In this document: positions 61,082-64,000 of the stretch, piece by piece | How the letters are laid out: each line of letters starts with the position of its first letter | Position numbering within the stretch: the first letter of the stretch is position 1 | Assembly: GCA_035380045.1 (NCBI GenBank) | Contig: DAOSWM010000006.1 | Coordinates: forward strand, 1 to 64,000 | Origin: DAOSWM01 sp035380045 | GTDB taxonomy: Bacteria; Bacteroidota; Bacteroidia; Bacteroidales; Tenuifilaceae | Direction: 5' to 3' | Length of the DNA stretch: 64,000 nucleotides | The notes under the pieces: generated by a model | The model's database searches: none | Told to the model about the DNA's origin: nothing | The model's input: only the letters and a program-made list of their open reading frames with translations | Position numbers and translations under genes: made by a program

Positions 61082-63754
61082 ATGAATAGAAAAGTACTAC
61101 TTATCGCTGGTGCCATGCTAATTTCCAGCTTCATTTCTATGGCACAGAAAGAACGTATGCCTTATGGAACAAATTCACATTACAAAATCAGTGGTAAACT
61201 AAACAATAACCTGCAAAAGGTTACTGCTGCAGAAGTACTTTTCGAAGACAACTTCGACAGCTACGAAGCCAGCTTCGATGAGAATAAGTGGGAAGTTAAG
61301 CGTAGCACCGATATTACCGGCACCGATTTAACCGATGCCACCTCACCTGAATGGTTCCTGTGCAAACCTACGAACTTTGCGGGCAACGGGGCAACGTACA
61401 TCAATTCCGGTTCTCGTTCGGCAGCCATTGCCTACACCGCACCAAATTTCACTTGGCTTACCACCAAAGAGGCAATCAGCGTATCAAACGATGAAGCAGC
61501 TCTAGGTTTCTGGCTTTACTTTTACAACAACCCATCGCAGAGTATCCTCACAAATTTCCATGTTTTAGTACAGGAAGATGGAACTGAAACCTGGAATATA
61601 CTCAGAACATGGGACTCTGAATCAACAAATAACCTGTACGAAAAGAGGGTTATCCTCTCTTTATCCGATTACAACGAAAAGTCGATTCGTATTGCTTTTG
61701 TTTACGAAAACCAGAACGATGGTGGTTACCAGCTGGCTGTTGATGACATTTTTGTGGGAACAACCACTGGTCCAAATCTAAGTATAACTGCTCTTCCTCT
61801 CGATTTTTCTGCAGTTCCAAGTCTGCTAGTTGATACCATGAAGCTTAGCCTAAGCGCCAAAATTCAGAATCTGGGCTCAAAGTTTGCCGACAGTTTGGTT
61901 CTCTCTGCTTCCATTCCTCTTCTGGAGGAATATAACTCGCACATTGATGTTACCGACACGATTGACGAGGGCGATTCGAAGGTTTACACCCTACCCGATA
62001 ACCCCGATTTTGACTCACAGGGAATATACTGGGTTCACTTCAACCTATCCGGCGACACGTTACCCGAACCTCTTCACGATTCAACTAAATTCGAGGTAAC
62101 CTCAAACCTATTTGCAACCGACTTTGGAGTTGCAGGCGGATTCAGCCTTGGTAATGGAACATTGGTAGGAAATTTGTACCCAATAAAGCTACCTGTTCTG
62201 GCCTCAGCAATCCAAGTTGGTTGGTCGTCGTTTACAGGTGGAAGCGAGCCAATTCCTTTTGGTCTAGAAATTTTTGAGATGAATCCGGTTGACAGTTCAC
62301 TAACCAGCATTTACTCTACAACACTTGAACGTGAGGTTGACCATGCAAACAGCTACAATTCGTACCTTATTGACGACACTTACCTGGCTCCCGGCGCCAG
62401 CTACTACATTGCAGTAAAACAACTTAGCACAACGCCGCTGGGTATTGGTTACGATATGGAAAGTACAGGTTACTTCTTCTCGCCTAACCAGCAAGGTGAA
62501 CTCGAACTATTTGCGAACCCTTCAATCGGCAACCTAGCCATCAGGCTAATAATTTCGGAACCCAGCGAAACTAACTACCTTAATCTTACAGTTACCGATG
62601 GGGAAAACACCATCCCTGAAGCAACTATTCAAATAGAGGGATTTGAGGATTTGCTTACCGATACTGAAGGCGAAGCCAGCATTGAACTTGAAAACGGAAC
62701 CTACATTTACAATGTTGCTAAAGAAGGTTACGTAACCGTTACCGATACCGTTAAAATCCTTTACGCTTCGGTTGACAGAACAGTTGTTCTTGCCCCTGCC
62801 ATTAGCGTAGAATTCATCGTAACATCAAGCGGAACACCATTGGCTGGAGCCGAAATTATTGTTTCAGGACAGAGTGAAATAACTAACGAGCAGGGAACTG
62901 CCAACCTATCGTTAGCTGCAGGCTTACATACAGCTACGGTTCTTCTTTCGGGATATACTCCTGTTGTTCAAGAAATTGAGGTTACTACCGAGGCAAACTC
63001 TTTTGATATTGAAATGGAAGCAGCAACAACCTACAACGCTGTATTCGTTGTTGTTGACGAGTTGGAAAATCCTGTTCAAAACGTAAGGGTAACTATCCCC
63101 GATTTGGGCTACAAACTTACAAACGATACTGGCGAAGCTACGTTCACCGGTTTGGTCCCCGATAATGGAATTGCCTACACGCTTACTAAAACTGGTTTCG
63201 AAACCATATCAAAAACCTTCAACATTGTTGACTCTGATGTTGAGGTTAAGGATACCTTAAGCTACTTCAAGTATGATGTTACCTTTGAGGTTACCAACGG
63301 AGTTGTCCCCATTAATAATGCTACCATTACGCTGGAAGGCTACTCAAGCGTTGTTTCAAACTTCAGCGGTTTAGCCGCTGTAAGCAACGTTATTCCAAAC
63401 GACAGCATACCATTTACCGTTGAAAAAACAGGCTATGCTACCTACAAGGGAAGTATTGCTGTAATTGATACCGATGTTCGGTTAACGGTTGTGCTAAGCA
63501 CATCAACGTCATCAGATGTTGATAATTCAACCTCATTTGCTGTTTTCCCAAATCCCAGCACTGGCAACTTCTACGTTGAAGGTAGCGGCAAGTATAGCAT
63601 TCGCATTTTCGATTCAACTGGTAGGCTAATTATTTCCAAGGAAATGCTGGAAAACAGATCGCTAGTTGATATTTCAAACCAGCCAACAGGGATTTACATA
63701 CTTCAAATTATGGCAAACGCTGAAATGAGAACTATAAAAGTTGTTAAGCATTAA
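61082..63754 (+). CDS. Large T9SS-secreted protein with repeated Ig-like domains
   Basis: An 890-residue secreted protein. A signal peptide (about 1-21, 'SMAQ') is followed by a jelly-roll domain of the choice-of-anchor J type (about 50-228: 'EVLFEDNFDSYEASFDENKW', 'AVDDIFVGTTTGPNLSITAL'). A CARDB-like region follows (about 229-340), then four carboxypeptidase-regulatory-like repeats (about 500-800: 'GENTIPEATIQIEGFEDLLT', 'GTPLAGAEIIVSGQSEITNE', 'ENPVQNVRVTIPDLGYKLTN'). The last 80 residues ('FAVFPNPSTGNFYVEG' to 'MRTIKVVKH') are a T9SS sorting domain. No catalytic domain is seen; adhesion or surface structure is likely. Confidence 0.88.
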   Translation: MNRKVLLIAGAMLISSFISMAQKERMPYGTNSHYKISGKLNNNLQKVTAAEVLFEDNFDSYEASFDENKWEVKRSTDITGTDLTDATSPEWFLCKPTNFAGNGATYINSGSRSAAIAYTAPNFTWLTTKEAISVSNDEAALGFWLYFYNNPSQSILTNFHVLVQEDGTETWNILRTWDSESTNNLYEKRVILSLSDYNEKSIRIAFVYENQNDGGYQLAVDDIFVGTTTGPNLSITALPLDFSAVPSLLVDTMKLSLSAKIQNLGSKFADSLVLSASIPLLEEYNSHIDVTDTIDEGDSKVYTLPDNPDFDSQGIYWVHFNLSGDTLPEPLHDSTKFEVTSNLFATDFGVAGGFSLGNGTLVGNLYPIKLPVLASAIQVGWSSFTGGSEPIPFGLEIFEMNPVDSSLTSIYSTTLEREVDHANSYNSYLIDDTYLAPGASYYIAVKQLSTTPLGIGYDMESTGYFFSPNQQGELELFANPSIGNLAIRLIISEPSETNYLNLTVTDGENTIPEATIQIEGFEDLLTDTEGEASIELENGTYIYNVAKEGYVTVTDTVKILYASVDRTVVLAPAISVEFIVTSSGTPLAGAEIIVSGQSEITNEQGTANLSLAAGLHTATVLLSGYTPVVQEIEVTTEANSFDIEMEAATTYNAVFVVVDELENPVQNVRVTIPDLGYKLTNDTGEATFTGLVPDNGIAYTLTKTGFETISKTFNIVDSDVEVKDTLSYFKYDVTFEVTNGVVPINNATITLEGYSSVVSNFSGLAAVSNVIPNDSIPFTVEKTGYATYKGSIAVIDTDVRLTVVLSTSTSSDVDNSTSFAVFPNPSTGNFYVEGSGKYSIRIFDSTGRLIISKEMLENRSLVDISNQPTGIYILQIMANAEMRTIKVVKH

Positions 63755-63780
63755 GCTTTTTTAACCTTTCTAAATAGTAA

Positions 63781-63810
63781 AGCGGGTAAATTTGTTGCCC
63801 GCTTTTTTTA
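63781..63810 (+). terminator. Terminator after the T9SS cargo gene
   Basis: AGCGGGTAA pairs with TTGCCCGCT (one G-T pair) around a short loop, followed by a run of seven Ts. Confidence 0.85.
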
Positions 63811-63816
63811 TTTTTG
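63809..63816 (+). promoter_or_regulatory. -7 element for the mtgA-like gene
   Basis: TATTTTTG fits TAnnTTTG and overlaps the end of the terminator T-run, 21 bp before the start codon. Confidence 0.45.
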
Positions 63817-63837
63817 CTTCTCCATATCTGCAAATAA

Positions 63838-64000
63838 ATGCAAGAACAAAACAGAAAAACAGAAGGTAAAAGCTACTCAAAATGGCTCTGGCATGGTTTA
63901 CTTCAGCTTGCAATTGCTCTTGCTATCAGTTCGGTTGTTATTATTTTTGCTTATCGCTTCATAAATCCTCCCCTAACCTGGTTAATGGTTGAAAGATACT
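63838..64000 (+). CDS. mtgA: Monofunctional peptidoglycan transglycosylase, N-terminal part
   Basis: Partial: 54 codons to the window edge. A basic N terminus is followed by one membrane anchor ('LAIALAISSVVIIFAYRF', about 26-43) and then 'INPPLTWLMVERY', the conserved start of the MtgA/GT51 periplasmic domain ('NPP.T.LM'). MtgA polymerises lipid II into glycan strands. The catalytic domain lies beyond the window, so the call depends on this short motif. Confidence 0.7.
   Translation, partial: MQEQNRKTEGKSYSKWLWHGLLQLAIALAISSVVIIFAYRFINPPLTWLMVERY

Noticed and set aside
61578..62494. Small open frames overlapping the T9SS cargo gene
   Set aside because: They are shadows of the long coding frame without start signals or family features.

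Overview
The window comes from a member of the Bacteroidota, most likely Bacteroidales or a related marine/anaerobic lineage. The evidence is a 287-residue primary sigma factor, Rho with a long charged insertion near its N terminus, type IX secretion (T9SS) C-terminal sorting domains on two secreted proteins, a fused alpha/beta E1 2-oxoacid dehydrogenase, repeated TAnnTTTG promoter elements (some with TTG 19-20 bp upstream), and few Shine-Dalgarno sequences. Two 100-N gaps mark it as a draft or metagenome scaffold. The first is artificial: its flanks carry the same 55 bp, and collapsing them restores an intact gene. The second, in mrpA, hides real sequence.

Layout. 1-2090: a REP-associated tyrosine transposase (RAYT) with hairpin repeats, a secreted protein of unknown function, and a 119-bp exact copy of the RAYT 3' end plus the start of its hairpin array. 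2090-11650: core genes (beta-CASP metallo-hydrolase, BlaI/BlaR1-type pair with three operators, pyruvate kinase, rho, rpoD), a 59-residue winged-helix gene and a MarR regulator that ends inside a 230-bp MITE-like element. 11890-19830: envelope and accessory genes (DUF2807, MsrB, LON-domain, Fic, a lipoprotein/CPBP-protease/TrmB group, a serine hydrolase). 19980-30310: Pit phosphate transporter, omega-amidase, M1 peptidase, a glycine-rich secreted protein, and the E2 and E1 genes of a 2-oxoacid dehydrogenase. 30356-34396: glpD-glpK with a divergent DeoR/GlpR regulator and a long inverted-repeat operator. 34404-43964: PAS protein, trans-sulfuration enzyme, an orphan DmsB-DmsC fusion, tcdA, ligA-DUF-dapA, and a long RSH enzyme with an altered hydrolase motif. 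43961-51613: outer-membrane protein, aromatic-rich lipoprotein, proS, DPP III-like lipoprotein, SiaB-like kinase. 51667-59545: a probable nine-gene operon of MrpABCDEFG, a BASS-type sodium symporter and a PhnP-like hydrolase. 59761-64000: a methionine gamma-lyase-like enzyme, a large T9SS cargo protein and the start of mtgA.

Most of the window is housekeeping. The points of interest are four kinds of small palindromic or mobile elements (RAYT/REP hairpins, the MITE, a REP-like repeat read in frame inside the E2 linker, and CCTGCC-N4-GGCAGG hairpins inside the mrp operon), readable operators for BlaI and GlpR, an MrpG protein with a helical-repeat extension, a BlaR1-like protein whose sensor is replaced by a heptad-rich region, and an uncharacterised HExxH lipoprotein beside a CPBP protease and a TrmB regulator. 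I did not find a CRISPR array, prophage, rRNA or tRNA. No clearly new multi-gene defence or biosynthetic system is visible.
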